NCBI GenBank assembly: GCA_025463055.1
Contig: JAOAPV010000065.1
Span: 1 to 64,000 of the forward strand
DNA length: 64,000 bases
Source: Candidatus Acidiferrum typicum
Lineage (GTDB): Bacteria > Acidobacteriota > Terriglobia > Acidiferrales > UBA7541
Direction: 5' to 3'
Numbering within the stretch: position 1 is the first letter of the stretch; every line of letters begins with the position of its first letter. The notes under the pieces are model-generated. The model did not search any database. It was not told the DNA's origin and saw nothing but the letters and a program-made list of their open reading frames with translations. The translations under genes and the position numbers were made by a program. Of the stretch, positions 35,582-45,758 are shown one piece after another.

Positions 35582-37300
35582 TTAGGCGGGAGCGGTGTAA
35601 TGTTTGCGGATGGCGTCGAGAATTTGTGTGCGGCTTTCCGAAGGTCCTAGCTGTCCATTCTTCTCGATTTTTGCAACTTCCTCGGCGACGGCAGTGTCCT
35701 TCACGGAATTGCGCAGCCACTGCGAATAATCTGCCTGGCGGAGATGGTGAGCCCAAGTATCTTCGTCCACACCTTCGGCGATTTGCGTAAATGTTTTGAG
35801 ATTTTGCGCGCGCAGGTTGAGCTTGCCGTCGGCCCCACGGAAGTAAAAACTCTTGTCTTCTCCCAATTCCCCCGTTGCATATTTGCGGCGGTGGCGGCGA
35901 AGCTCTGTTTTTGCCGGTTCTACTTTCACTTTTACGGGTTGCGGCGATTCGCAAAACCACCACGCGACGACTTCGCCTGCTTCTCGAGGGGGATCCGGTA
36001 GCGATTGCGGCCGCAAATCCTTGCCAGCGCCGGCGCTAAACTGCTGGATAACGCTGGCTGGATTTGGCCCGACAGCGATTAATCCATTAGTGGAACTCAG
36101 AATTGCGCGCGCGACCTGATCAAGATGCACCGTGACGAGAGCAAAACTCGCCAGCTCTTTGGGTATAGTCAAACCGGCTGAATCCAGTGTGGCGGGCAGT
36201 AGGTGATGCGCTTCGTCGATGATTATCCAATGCGGCCGGCCTGTTTTGGCGCGAAGCTCCTGAATTCGCGAGAGGAAACTCATGAACACGGACGGACGGT
36301 CCGCCAGCGGAACGCCCAAGAGATTGACACTTACTGAGTACTCCATGGCGTTTAAAACTTCGAGGACTTCGGAAATGCCGGGCACTTGCTGAGGGCCGCC
36401 GAGCGTTACAAACCGCTCAAACTCGTCATAGTCGCCTTCGGGATCAAATATACAGACCTGATATTTCTTTTCCACCAATCGTTCCACGATTGCGGCTACG
36501 GTCGTCGATTTGCCGCTGCCAGACGGTCCTGCAATCGCCAATCGCGAGTCATAGGGATCCAAAGCGAAATCGCCGCCCTGCTCCGTGCGTCCCAGAAAAA
36601 TGCGACGGCGTTTTAGACGCGGTGCCAAACTTGCCAAATCTTCCGAAAGAAGCTTTTCGATCAGCTCTTCCACCCCGGCGCCATGCGAGCCGGCGGTTAC
36701 CAGATCAGCGCGCTCCTTCAAAGCAGGCAAAGCATTTGCTACGGCCACGCTGCATTCGCACATGCTAAGGAAAACGTGATCGTTTTCCGCGTCGCCCACG
36801 CCCACCGCGTTGTGCGGCGAGAGATGCAATTCCTTCAAAGCAACTTTCAAGCCCGTTGCTTTGTTAATGCCGGAAGGCAGCACCATTACAGCGTCTTTGT
36901 TGAAGATAACCTGTAGTTCGAGGCCAAGGTCGCGAATCACCTCTAGCACCGTGGATTCATGAGGGTGCCATGTCGCCACGATGCATTTCCCTATTGATAG
37001 TGGCTTCACCCCGCGCCGACGCAATTCATCGACAAACTCCGGTGCTGGTGGGTCGGCGAGTGCTTTGCAGTCCTTACTCTCCGGCCGATAAAGAATCGCG
37101 CCATTTTCCGCAACGATTCGCTCGAAGATGGAGTGCTCGGGGAAAACCTCTTGTAATTCGGAAAGCTGCCGCCCGGTAGCTAAAATTAGTTTCCTGCCCG
37201 ACGCACGTACGCGCTTGAGAGCGTCGATGGTGCTGGGCGCACAGCGTCCATCGTGGGCGATGGTGCCGTCGTAATCGCAAACGAGACAGAAATAGCGCAT
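35582..37300 (-). CDS. HAD-IIB phosphatase fused to HerA/DUF87-like ATPase
   Basis: A 572-residue fusion. Residues 1-225 are a Cof-type HAD phosphatase with C-D-Y-D-G-T (both aspartates), L-I-L-A-T-G-R and G-D-A-E-N-D-H. Residues from about 240 form a HerA/VirB4-like ATPase with Walker A G-P-S-G-S-G-K-S-T (about 257) and Walker B W-I-I-I-D-E-A-H-H (about 357). A charged C-terminal domain of about 120 residues follows. The HAD half suggests sugar-phosphate or nucleotide-phosphate hydrolysis; the ATPase half is normally a DNA or protein pump. The combined role is unknown. A single-gene unit. Confidence 0.85.
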   Translation of the reverse strand: MRYFCLVCDYDGTIAHDGRCAPSTIDALKRVRASGRKLILATGRQLSELQEVFPEHSIFERIVAENGAILYRPESKDCKALADPPAPEFVDELRRRGVKPLSIGKCIVATWHPHESTVLEVIRDLGLELQVIFNKDAVMVLPSGINKATGLKVALKELHLSPHNAVGVGDAENDHVFLSMCECSVAVANALPALKERADLVTAGSHGAGVEELIEKLLSEDLASLAPRLKRRRIFLGRTEQGGDFALDPYDSRLAIAGPSGSGKSTTVAAIVERLVEKKYQVCIFDPEGDYDEFERFVTLGGPQQVPGISEVLEVLNAMEYSVSVNLLGVPLADRPSVFMSFLSRIQELRAKTGRPHWIIIDEAHHLLPATLDSAGLTIPKELASFALVTVHLDQVARAILSSTNGLIAVGPNPASVIQQFSAGAGKDLRPQSLPDPPREAGEVVAWWFCESPQPVKVKVEPAKTELRRHRRKYATGELGEDKSFYFRGADGKLNLRAQNLKTFTQIAEGVDEDTWAHHLRQADYSQWLRNSVKDTAVAEEVAKIEKNGQLGPSESRTQILDAIRKHYTAPA

Positions 37301-37393
37301 GCGTGGCTCTATTCGTAGATGCTTCGCGCCGAAGATTAGTACGCAGGATGAAATATTCTCGGCAAAGTCCCTGCACGAAGATCGTAAGCCGAA

Positions 37394-38017
37394 TTATGGG
37401 TTTGCGGGCGCGGGAGCAGGAACCTGCCCGGGTGCCGGAGTTTTTTGCTTATCAAAGTTGACCTTGGGAGCCTGTCGAGCGCCCTCATCGGTCTTGAAGT
37501 ACGCGTCGTTCCTGGCAAAGCCGCTCATTCCGGCCACCAGGTTGTTCGGGAATAGGGAAAGATAGGTGTTGTAGTCTTGCAGCGTTTCGTTATATCGGCG
37601 GCGTTCCACCGCAATTCGGTTTTCGGTGCCGGCCAGCTCATCTTGAAGCCGCAAGAAGTTTTCATTCGATTTCAATTGTGGGTAATTTTCAACCACAACT
37701 AAGAGCCGTCCTAATGCCGAATCAAGCCTCTGGTTAGCGGCGATTTTGTCGCCGGGAGTACTGGCGTTAAGCAACGCGGAGCGCGCCTTGGCGATGTCCC
37801 CGAAAACAGCTTGCTCTTGCGCCGCAAACCCTTTCACCGTTTCTACCAGGTTGGGAATCAGGTCCGCGCGCCGCTGCAGCACAACGTCCACCTGCGCCCA
37901 TGCCGAGCTCACTGTTTCTCGTTTTACCGCCATTTGGTTTCTGCGGCCAACAAACGAGCTGCCCAGCAGCAAGCCAAGCACCAGCAGAACCGCCAGAATC
38001 GCGAGAGCTATTTTCAT
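37394..38017 (-). CDS. LemA family protein
   Basis: A 207-residue protein with an N-terminal transmembrane helix and the LemA helical core: N-Q-M-A-V-K-R-E-T-V-S-S-A-W-A-Q-V-D-V-V-L-Q-R-R-A-D-L-I-P-N-L-V and Y-N-E-T-L-Q-D-Y-N-T-Y-L-S-L-F-P. The tail is Pro/Ala-rich. LemA proteins are membrane-linked and of unclear function, and are often next to TPM-domain genes, as here. It is the last gene of a three-gene operon with 21 bases to the upstream gene. Confidence 0.92.
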   Translation of the reverse strand: MKIALAILAVLLVLGLLLGSSFVGRRNQMAVKRETVSSAWAQVDVVLQRRADLIPNLVETVKGFAAQEQAVFGDIAKARSALLNASTPGDKIAANQRLDSALGRLLVVVENYPQLKSNENFLRLQDELAGTENRIAVERRRYNETLQDYNTYLSLFPNNLVAGMSGFARNDAYFKTDEGARQAPKVNFDKQKTPAPGQVPAPAPANP

Positions 38018-38038
38018 TACGCCTTGCCTCCTCAGAAA

Positions 38039-38794
38039 CTAAGAACTTGCTTTGCCGGCTCGCTGCCATTGATGTTTTGGCAGATGATGGTTTAGAGCAG
38101 CAATCACTTTCTCCAGCGCCCCGAGATAGCCATCATACACAGGCAGCAACGTATCCTCGTCCACGCGTTTGGCCTCACGGAGGCGCCAGACGGCTTCAAA
38201 TGCGGATGCGTCGGCGGCCGTCAGAGCGGCAACGCGCGCGAAAATGTCTCCCCGAGCGCTTGGCGGTTGCTCGTTGAAAGCAATCAATGTGTGCCGAAGA
38301 AGCGTAACTGTGCTCGACACCGACTTCGCCAGAACGGCCGCGAGCTCCTGCCGGTTTCCCGATTCCCGCAACAAATGCTGCCGCAGCTTGAGGAGCAGTG
38401 TGCGAAGCTCGTGCTCGACCTGGATGCGATGTAAGTTCATCGGGACATGGATGCCGGCCACGAGGTCTGAACCGTATAGGACGCGATGGCTCTGCTGCAT
38501 ATCCAAAAGCTCAATCGTGAAAACGTCAGCTGATTGGCGAAGCTCTTCGGGCGCGAAGAAAAGTGGAGGGGGCTGACGCTGCGAGGTCGTCCACCACTTC
38601 ACCACAGGAGTGACGCGCGACAGTTCCGCCACTCGAAGCGAGCGCAAAATACACAAGATGTTTAGATCGGAGTGCGCCTCGTGAAAATCGTCGCGCGCGG
38701 CGGAGCCATACAAAATAATCGATTCAAGGTTATCCCGCGCCGCTTCATGCAGCCGCTCGACCAGGTTTTTCAACGCTTCATGTACATCGGCCAT
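38039..38794 (-). CDS. Nucleotidyltransferase-fold protein
   Basis: A 251-residue protein with an N-terminal polymerase-beta-like nucleotidyltransferase domain: L-Y-G-S-A-A-R-D-D-F-H-E-A-H-S-D-L-N (G-S then D-x-D-like, here D-L-N, so the second metal ligand is changed). The rest is helical, like the substrate-binding part of kanamycin nucleotidyltransferase-type enzymes. The altered metal site leaves activity in doubt. It sits between TPM and LemA genes with gaps of 26 and 21 bases, an unusual insertion in that pair. Confidence 0.8.
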   Translation of the reverse strand: MADVHEALKNLVERLHEAARDNLESIILYGSAARDDFHEAHSDLNILCILRSLRVAELSRVTPVVKWWTTSQRQPPPLFFAPEELRQSADVFTIELLDMQQSHRVLYGSDLVAGIHVPMNLHRIQVEHELRTLLLKLRQHLLRESGNRQELAAVLAKSVSSTVTLLRHTLIAFNEQPPSARGDIFARVAALTAADASAFEAVWRLREAKRVDEDTLLPVYDGYLGALEKVIAALNHHLPKHQWQRAGKASS

Positions 38795-38820
38795 CGCAAC
38801 CCCGCCTATTCCTCAAAGCT

Positions 38821-39618
38821 CTACCAACTCCCGGAGGCGCCACCCCCTCCACTGCTGCCTCCACCGAAGCCGCCAAATCCTCCGCCTCCGGAATAACCAC
38901 CCGAGCTACCACCGAAACCGCCGCCTCGCCAGCCACCACTCATTCCCCCGAGCAGGGGCCAAATCCACCAGCCGCCGCTTCGCCCGCCGCCGCCTCGGCC
39001 CGATTTGGCCAAGAAGAAAACAATCAAAATGATGGCGAGCCAAATCAAAGGACCCAGCGGAGTGGACGCTTCGTGTCTTGTACGGCGTTGAGGGTGCGGA
39101 GGCTGGCCTGACAGCGTAACAACGCGGTCGTCCGCAATGTATTTCGCCAACGCCCATGTCGCGGCATCGATTCCCGCGCTGTAATTCCCCTGCCGCAACC
39201 ACGGAATCATCGCGCGGCCCGCATCACCGGCACGGGCATCATTGATCACCGGTTCCAATCCATAGCCAACTTCAATGCGGTACTTGTGCTCGTCGGGCGC
39301 AACCAGCAGGAGCACCCCCCGATTGTCGCCTTTGCTTCCAATTCCGAACTGCTTGTACAGATCCACCGCATAGTCCTCGACGCTTTGCCCGTCCAACGAG
39401 CGCACCGTCACCACCGCGATCTGCGCTCCCGTTTTCGTCTCGACCTCCAGGCAAAGCGCTTCGAGACGCGCCTTAGTGTCAGGCGCGATTACACCTGCAA
39501 GGTCCGTCACATAGCCGCTAGGATGAATATTTTTCGGGTTTTCCGCCTGTGCAGGAAACGCCGCCAACAGGACCAGAACGGAAAGAAGGCTAAACGTGAA
39601 GGAGCGAAAGCGGTTCAT
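38821..39618 (-). CDS. TPM-domain (YgcG-like) membrane protein
   Basis: A 265-residue protein with a signal peptide (cleavage near A-Q-A-E), a TPM domain (Y-V-T-D-L-A-G-V-I, T-G-A-Q-I-A-V-V-T-V, D-N-R-G-V-L-L-L-V-A, Y-G-L-E-P-V-I-N-D), one transmembrane helix (W-L-A-I-I-L-I-V-F-F-L-A) and a Gly/Ser-rich tail ending in G-S-W. Such proteins are implicated in photosystem repair in plants and are uncharacterised in most bacteria. First gene of the operon with a nucleotidyltransferase and LemA. Confidence 0.92.
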   Translation of the reverse strand: MNRFRSFTFSLLSVLVLLAAFPAQAENPKNIHPSGYVTDLAGVIAPDTKARLEALCLEVETKTGAQIAVVTVRSLDGQSVEDYAVDLYKQFGIGSKGDNRGVLLLVAPDEHKYRIEVGYGLEPVINDARAGDAGRAMIPWLRQGNYSAGIDAATWALAKYIADDRVVTLSGQPPHPQRRTRHEASTPLGPLIWLAIILIVFFLAKSGRGGGGRSGGWWIWPLLGGMSGGWRGGGFGGSSGGYSGGGGFGGFGGGSSGGGGASGSW

Positions 39619-39730
39619 CTAGAAAGTCGCGGCTTGGGCCTCGATACTGTTTCTACGCAACAGACGCCGAAAGATAACGGCTACACGATTCGTCCATCCC
39701 ATTGTATCCTGCGCCGCGATTTTAGCCGGT

Positions 39731-41827
39731 CTAGTAGTTTTCTCGCCTGGCGTGCGCTGCCTGTTGTTCGCCTCTATATGCTTTCCAGGATTGCGCGATA
39801 ACGTATGCGTGGATCGCGTCCGCGTCCTGCACCGTCATCTTTGCATTGGGAAAAGCAAACTTCGGAGGATCGGCAAAACCGGGCATGCCTTTGTCCCAAT
39901 GCGAGCCGCCCAGCACAATCGCATACCAATCGTTGTGAACATCCGCGGGCATGTAACGTAGGTCTGGAATCGCGCCGTCGAGCACCCACGCAAGGCTGCC
40001 GTCGGTACCTGGTGAGTGGCAGCCATCGCAGACGAATTTTTGGTACAGCACTTCGCCCTTGTGAATGGTCTCCTTGCTGGCTGTTAGCTTTGGCGGCTCA
40101 GGAACTGGTGGAATCACGATCGGCGGAGCGGTGTAGGTTGCGGTCGCACCCAGCTTAAACGCCAGCAGCCGAACCGGACCGCGTGCCGATTCAGGAGTGA
40201 CCATCGTGCGCGCGGGCGCAAATAGTCTTGAACCTGAGCCCCATCCGATGGGAGTAATCACGTATTGTTCGCCCTTGACGGAAAATGTGACTGGAATGGA
40301 TTCAATCGCCGAGCCGGTCTTGATTGACCATACTTTGTTTCCGCTGTCAGCTGCGTAGGCCGCAAACTCTCCCGTCCCCTGCCCTTGAAAAACCAAGTTA
40401 CCCGCCGTCGACAACACTCCACCATTAGTTGCAATCTGCTCTTCCACCGACCAGCGCGCGGACTGGGTGATCGGATCCCATGCGATCAGTCGGCCCATTA
40501 GGCCTACTCCGCTTTCTCCGGATTCCACCGCAGCTTTGGCATCTGCGCGACGGTCCGTCGTGGGCACGTAAACCAAACCAGTCTGCGCGTTGTAGCTCAT
40601 TGGCCACCAGTTGTGCACCGTCCACTGCCGGCCGCCACCCGCTAATTTTGGAGTTTCCACCGCCCGCCCGGTTTGCAAATCAATCGCGCTAGCCCAAACC
40701 GTTTTCACCAGCGGCTTTGCGGAAATAAGCTTGCCTGTCTTGGCATCCAGTACATAAAAAAAACCGTTCTTCGGCGCCGTCATTGCCGCGTGCCGCTTCT
40801 CGCCGTTAATGGTCAGGTCCGCAATCAAAATGTGATTGTTTTCCGTTTGCATCCCCGGCGAACTTGTCTGGAAGTGCCAGACGTACTCGCCCGTGTCCGC
40901 ATTCAGCGCGATTATGCATCCCGAAAACAGCTTCTCTCCTCCTACCTTAATAGAGGACAGCTCTCCGTAGTCAACACCGGCACCCGCTGTGCCGAAAATC
41001 ACTAAGCCAGTTGCTTCGTCATACGTAATCGCGTTCCAAGCGTCGCCTCCGCCGATTCTCCACGAATCTTTTCCGGACCACGTTTTGGCGGCCATCTCCA
41101 GCGCCTTCGTTTCAAAAGGTTTGGATGGATCGCCGGGCACCGTCCAGAAGCGCCACACTTCTTTCCCGGTGCTCGCGTCATACGCAGCCAGTGCGCCGCG
41201 CACACCATCGTCCGAACCGTTGTACCCGATCAAGACTTTGCCCTTGGCAATGTGCGGTGCGCCGGTGATTCCGGTTTGCGTCGGCTCGCAAACGGTAGCC
41301 TCCCACAACTGCTTGCCCGCTGCAGCGTCGATAGCGATCAGGCGACAATCGCCAGTACCCACGTAAACTTTTCCTTCCCACACCGCGACGCCGGCATTGA
41401 CGCGCGCCGAGTACGAACCGTTAATGGCCATGTTCAGTCGTATATGCGGATCGAATTTCCAAATCACTTGTCCGGAAACCGCGTCCACCGCATACACTCG
41501 CGATTGCGGCGCGCTCACATAAATCACTCCGTCCACCGCGATTGTCTCTGCCACCACGCCCATCGCGCCATCAATATCCAGATACCACGCGAGTCCGAGG
41601 CCGTTCACGTTCTTATCTGTGATTTGCGTGAGCGGGCTAAAGTGCGCTTCATCAAATGTGCGCCCATTCAGAAGCCAGTTCGTGCCTGCCCCTGATTCCG
41701 ACGCCACTCGCGCCTCCGTCACGTCGCCGGGCTTCGCAGCCGTTTCAGCCGCAGGGGCCTTGCATCCGGCGCCAATTCCAAACGCAAGACACGCACTGGC
41801 CACACCAAGGACTTGCAATCTCTTCAT
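39731..41827 (-). CDS. PQQ-dependent alcohol dehydrogenase with C-terminal cytochrome c
   Basis: A 698-residue quinohemoprotein. The lipoprotein-like start has G-I-G-A-G-C as lipobox. An eight-bladed PQQ propeller follows (repeats such as G-K-V-Y-V-G-T-G-D, then W-N-A-I-T-Y-D-E-A-T-G-L-V-I-F-G). The heme site C-D-G-C-H is near residue 598 with an axial Met candidate in K-G-M-P-G-F. It would oxidise alcohols in the periplasm and pass electrons to the respiratory chain. ATG 41827 is chosen for the AAAGGTGG site. The substrate is not predictable. Confidence 0.9.
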   Translation of the reverse strand: MKRLQVLGVASACLAFGIGAGCKAPAAETAAKPGDVTEARVASESGAGTNWLLNGRTFDEAHFSPLTQITDKNVNGLGLAWYLDIDGAMGVVAETIAVDGVIYVSAPQSRVYAVDAVSGQVIWKFDPHIRLNMAINGSYSARVNAGVAVWEGKVYVGTGDCRLIAIDAAAGKQLWEATVCEPTQTGITGAPHIAKGKVLIGYNGSDDGVRGALAAYDASTGKEVWRFWTVPGDPSKPFETKALEMAAKTWSGKDSWRIGGGDAWNAITYDEATGLVIFGTAGAGVDYGELSSIKVGGEKLFSGCIIALNADTGEYVWHFQTSSPGMQTENNHILIADLTINGEKRHAAMTAPKNGFFYVLDAKTGKLISAKPLVKTVWASAIDLQTGRAVETPKLAGGGRQWTVHNWWPMSYNAQTGLVYVPTTDRRADAKAAVESGESGVGLMGRLIAWDPITQSARWSVEEQIATNGGVLSTAGNLVFQGQGTGEFAAYAADSGNKVWSIKTGSAIESIPVTFSVKGEQYVITPIGWGSGSRLFAPARTMVTPESARGPVRLLAFKLGATATYTAPPIVIPPVPEPPKLTASKETIHKGEVLYQKFVCDGCHSPGTDGSLAWVLDGAIPDLRYMPADVHNDWYAIVLGGSHWDKGMPGFADPPKFAFPNAKMTVQDADAIHAYVIAQSWKAYRGEQQAAHARRENY

Positions 41828-42323
41828 CGCAGACCACCTTTCATCGTGCGGGCTGACCGAAACTTTCCCCAAAAGTTTGCGCGGATTTCTTCGCCGTTAT
41901 GTTAGAGGTGCGGCGGAAATAAAGTCAAACTCCGTCTGATTGTATCAACTACGGCGCGAAAAAAAGGCGAGAAGAGGCAGGATTGATGACCAAGCACGAA
42001 GGCAAATCCGCGGCATGGTTCGTGCCTGAAATGTGTTGTCGATGCCTTCGACGGGAGGTTCGTTACAGCCATATTCGATACCTTCTACACACGCGACCGG
42101 ACAGAGGGCCTAGAACGCCGCGGATATAACGAGAACGTGAGTTGTTTGTACGTTGGCGGTTCTTGCTTTGAGCCTCATGCGTGCAGGACAAGGTACGTCT
42201 AGTCAGGTAGGCCGTATTGTTACGCGACGCAGCGCAGCAATTCCGCCCGAGCATTACGCGAAAATCAGTAAAGTCCTGAAGAAACCCAGAACACAAAAAT
42301 GGATAAGCAATTAACCAGAGAAT
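41828..42323. other. Intergenic region, no gene recognised
   Basis: About 495 bases between the PQQ dehydrogenase start and the 3' end of tRNA-Ala. It probably contains the dehydrogenase promoter. I see no supported coding frame or repeat. Confidence 0.5.
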
Positions 42324-42399
42324 TGGTGGACGTGGCCGGGCTCGAACCGGCGACCCCCTGCTTGCAAAGCAGGTGCTCTCCCAACTGAGCTACACGCCC
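42324..42399 (-). tRNA. tRNA-Ala (anticodon TGC)
   Basis: The minus strand reads as a 76-base tRNA with acceptor stem GGGCGTG pairing with CACGTCC, D-arm TAGCTCAGTTGGGAGAGC, anticodon loop CTTTGCA giving TGC, T-arm GGTTCGAGCCC and an encoded CCA end at 42324-42326. All arms pair normally. Confidence 0.97.
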
Positions 42400-42466
42400 A
42401 CAGTTGAAGTCACATTCATTCTAAAGCATTTGCACCGATTCCAAAATCCACTCCTTCGCATTTTCA

Positions 42467-43474
<1,008 letters not shown>

Positions 43475-43688
43475 TTAGGGGCGTTTCTCTCACCTCCAGC
43501 CTAAGGTCGAGCGTCGTGGAACCGGTATCCTGATCCTTCCGATTCATTGCCTATTCCTGTCGCTGCCTACGATTTCGTGCAGATCTATTCACGATTCAGC
43601 GGTATTCTTGATCCACAAAGGAGCACTTCGTGGTACGCGCGGGAAATCAGAAGATTACAAACAAAGAGCAATCTGCACGCGTAGGTGA

Positions 43689-43917
43689 GTTGCCGCAAGG
43701 ATAATCAAACAGCACCAGCCCGACATTCCCATCCTCTTTTTTTTCGATCTATGACACTGAAGAAATATTAGAAGAGGCGAGGTTGGTGGGAGACGGGTTC
43801 ATACTGAAGGAGAAAATTGTAGAGATGCTACCGAATGCGATAACGCACTCCACAATAGGCAGCAGTTCTTTCCCCCGGAGAATCAAACGGAGCCGAGCAT
43901 CTGATTTTTCGCTGTAG
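43689..43917 (+). pseudogene. Response-regulator receiver remnant with homopolymer slip
   Basis: Frame 1 (43689 on) reads A-A-R-I-I-K-Q-H-Q-P-D-I-P-I-L-F; after a run of eight T at 43737-43744 the homology moves one frame to S-I-Y-D-T-E-E-I-L-E-E-A-R-L-V-G-D-G-F-I-L-K-E-K and E-M-L-P-N-A-I. This is the last half of a receiver domain, including the K of the conserved L-K. One T too many explains the shift. There is no start codon or phosphorylation site, so it is a remnant. Confidence 0.7.
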
Positions 43918-43992
43918 CTGGCCTGCCTTGGGAGGCGGCGGGCTCAACTGTCGGATTGCAGGGGTCTCGGGCGGAAAGGCAAATCTCAGATT

Positions 43993-44424
43993 TCAGGAAG
44001 TCGAACCGAGCAGCGATTGGACACAGCGAAGCAGCGGAACGAGGCCGTCGAACTTGGACAACACAGCGGTAACTCCAAACGTGGCGGACTTTAGACCGTA
44101 GATTTGCTCGGCGTACAGCGTAAGCAAGACTATGGGAACTCCGGGCAGTGCATTCTTGATTACCGTTGCCGCTTCAAGCCCGTTCATAAGCGGCATGGCC
44201 AAATCCATGACAACCAAGTCGGGTTTTAGCTCGACTGCTTTCTTGATGCCTTCCGCACCATTCGAGGCTTCGCCGCACACTCGAAAATTTGTAAGACCCT
44301 CCACAGCCGAGCGAATAATGACTCGCTCAAATTCACTGTCATCCACGAGGAGGATGTTACGAACTTGCGGGTCCCTTTGCGACTGTGGCGCGGAGTCCTT
44401 GGGGGACTGTGAGGAATCCGACAT
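43993..44424 (-). CDS. Single-domain response regulator
   Basis: A 143-residue protein with about 20 polar N-terminal residues and one receiver domain: L-V-D-D-S-E acidic pocket, D-L-V-V-M-D-L-A-M-P phospho-acceptor Asp near residue 73, V-L-L-T-L-Y with the Thr and V-L-S-K with the Lys. There is no output domain. It would be phosphorylated by a histidine kinase not in the window and act by protein contact. The remnant receiver at 43689 and the LuxR genes downstream make this a regulator cluster. Confidence 0.9.
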   Translation of the reverse strand: MSDSSQSPKDSAPQSQRDPQVRNILLVDDSEFERVIIRSAVEGLTNFRVCGEASNGAEGIKKAVELKPDLVVMDLAMPLMNGLEAATVIKNALPGVPIVLLTLYAEQIYGLKSATFGVTAVLSKFDGLVPLLRCVQSLLGSTS

Positions 44425-45047
44425 TTAGCCACATTCTACGGCTGGTCTACCCAAGACAATACAGATGACCCTGTAGGGTAAGTACCCGATTCATCCGGCC
44501 CGCACTTGATCCATAACATGTTAGTAACGAAGCATACGGCGAGGTTGTGAGAATCCTCGGGTGCCGCTTCCATTGCACCCCACTCAACATGGCACCTGTC
44601 CCCCCCAAGAAAAACGACAAAGAGCGATCCGTCCGTTCAGTTCCGGGAATCCTATCTCTTCCATTCATTCGGGATAGCTTTGAGCGAAAAGCAGATGCCC
44701 CGATTTGTTGGAAAGATTGATAGTTAGAAATATTGGATGGAGTTGTTGGAGCCGGAGGCCGCGCTTAGAAGGCAGGCGGTCGGATTGATATGGGAAGCGG
44801 ATGTCTTGCGGAGTAACGAACCGGACTGTGCCATAACTGTGACACAAAACCTAGTTTCCCTGGCAAAACTGACTTCTTTGACCGTTTGTGTTTGAGCAAG
44901 GTCGATAATGTCAGAATACTTTGCCTGGTAACGACAATGTGCTCGGCCTGAATCGGAGAAGCGATCATCCGGTCAGCCTGTTGATTTCCGGCGAATCGGC
45001 TTCGCAAACTGCATGATAACCCGGCCGAACTGCAACCTTTGCTTGGC
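44425..45047. other. Intergenic region with no supported gene
   Basis: A 623-base gap between the response regulator and LuxR-type genes. Its frames look like noise. It contains the second copy of the ACTGTGCCA repeat near 44825 and may be degraded mobile-element sequence. Confidence 0.45.
44825..44851. repeat. Possible direct repeat copy 2 (ACTGTGCCA-N-AACTGTG)
   Basis: ACTGTGCCATAACTGTGACACAAAACC resembles 42474-42498 in the same orientation, 2.35 kb away. The interval contains the chimeric AKR/integrase, the receiver remnant and the intact response regulator. Confidence 0.35.
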
Positions 45048-45758
45048 TTAGATTTGTTCGCGAGAGCAAAGGGAAGTAACCAATTCAGCCGATCGTTGGG
45101 TCGTGAGAATTTTTCCCACAATCGCCGAACGCGAAGAGACTCCCGTCTTGATCATGATCAGTCGCAGAAAGGCCCTCACTGTGTTAGAGCTGATATTCAT
45201 CCGATCTGCAATTTCCTTGTTTCTTATGCCTTGCAACAAGTGCACCAGCACTTCTTGTTCGCGTAGCGTGAGCTTGAATTGCTGGCAGACTTGCGACAAG
45301 GGAACTGGTCCGAGGGGCGCTCGTTCCAGTAAAACGGCTGTGGTGGGCTGACAAAGTTCTTCAGCATGTGAATCTATGGGAAACGCGCGGCAACAATAAC
45401 GCCGGGGTCCCGACTGCAACTCCTTGACGAAGACCGATTCACCCGCAGGTGACGTGGTTAGCAACCTCGACCGAATCGTTTCCGTGAGGAGGAACTCCGA
45501 GCTTGCCAGGCTCTCGACATTATCTGGATAGCCTAGAATCTGAACAGCTTCGCGATTGAACCACATCGGGCTTAATGAGGTGTCCAACAGAAGTAGTCCG
45601 GCCGCAGATTTGAGCGTCGACACCTCCTTGTTCGTCGCCAACCCTTCCGATTCGGTTGACGTTGCTCCAGCTCTTCGGGGCCTGTTTTTGACGCCCATTT
45701 GACTCAAACAGAAGTCAGTGATGCCAGAGTTCGCAGCAGTAATGGATGCGGGTTCCAT
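45048..45758 (-). CDS. PAS-like/LuxR-type transcription regulator (copy 1)
   Basis: A 236-residue protein. Residues about 50-160 resemble a PAS-like sensor (L-D-T-S-L-S-P-M-W-F-N-R-E-A-V-Q-I-L-G-Y-P). Residues 165-225 form a LuxR helix-turn-helix: L-T-L-R-E-Q-E-V-L-V-H-L-L-Q-G, N-K-E-I-A-D-R-M-N-I-S-S-N-T-V-R-A-F. The DNA-binding half is nearly the same as in the gene at 47281. AAGAGGAA precedes the ATG. It is divergent from the PilZ pair, with a repeated TTGGACTAAT motif in between. Confidence 0.85.
   Translation of the reverse strand: MEPASITAANSGITDFCLSQMGVKNRPRRAGATSTESEGLATNKEVSTLKSAAGLLLLDTSLSPMWFNREAVQILGYPDNVESLASSEFLLTETIRSRLLTTSPAGESVFVKELQSGPRRYCCRAFPIDSHAEELCQPTTAVLLERAPLGPVPLSQVCQQFKLTLREQEVLVHLLQGIRNKEIADRMNISSNTVRAFLRLIMIKTGVSSRSAIVGKILTTQRSAELVTSLCSREQI

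Noticed and set aside
35424-35963. Minus-strand 179-codon frame
   Set aside because: It mostly overlaps the HAD/HerA-like gene in another frame, is rich in Arg/Pro, and shows no family motif.
42063-42296. Minus-strand 77-codon frame near tRNA-Ala
   Set aside because: No recognisable motif or ribosome site; composition looks random.
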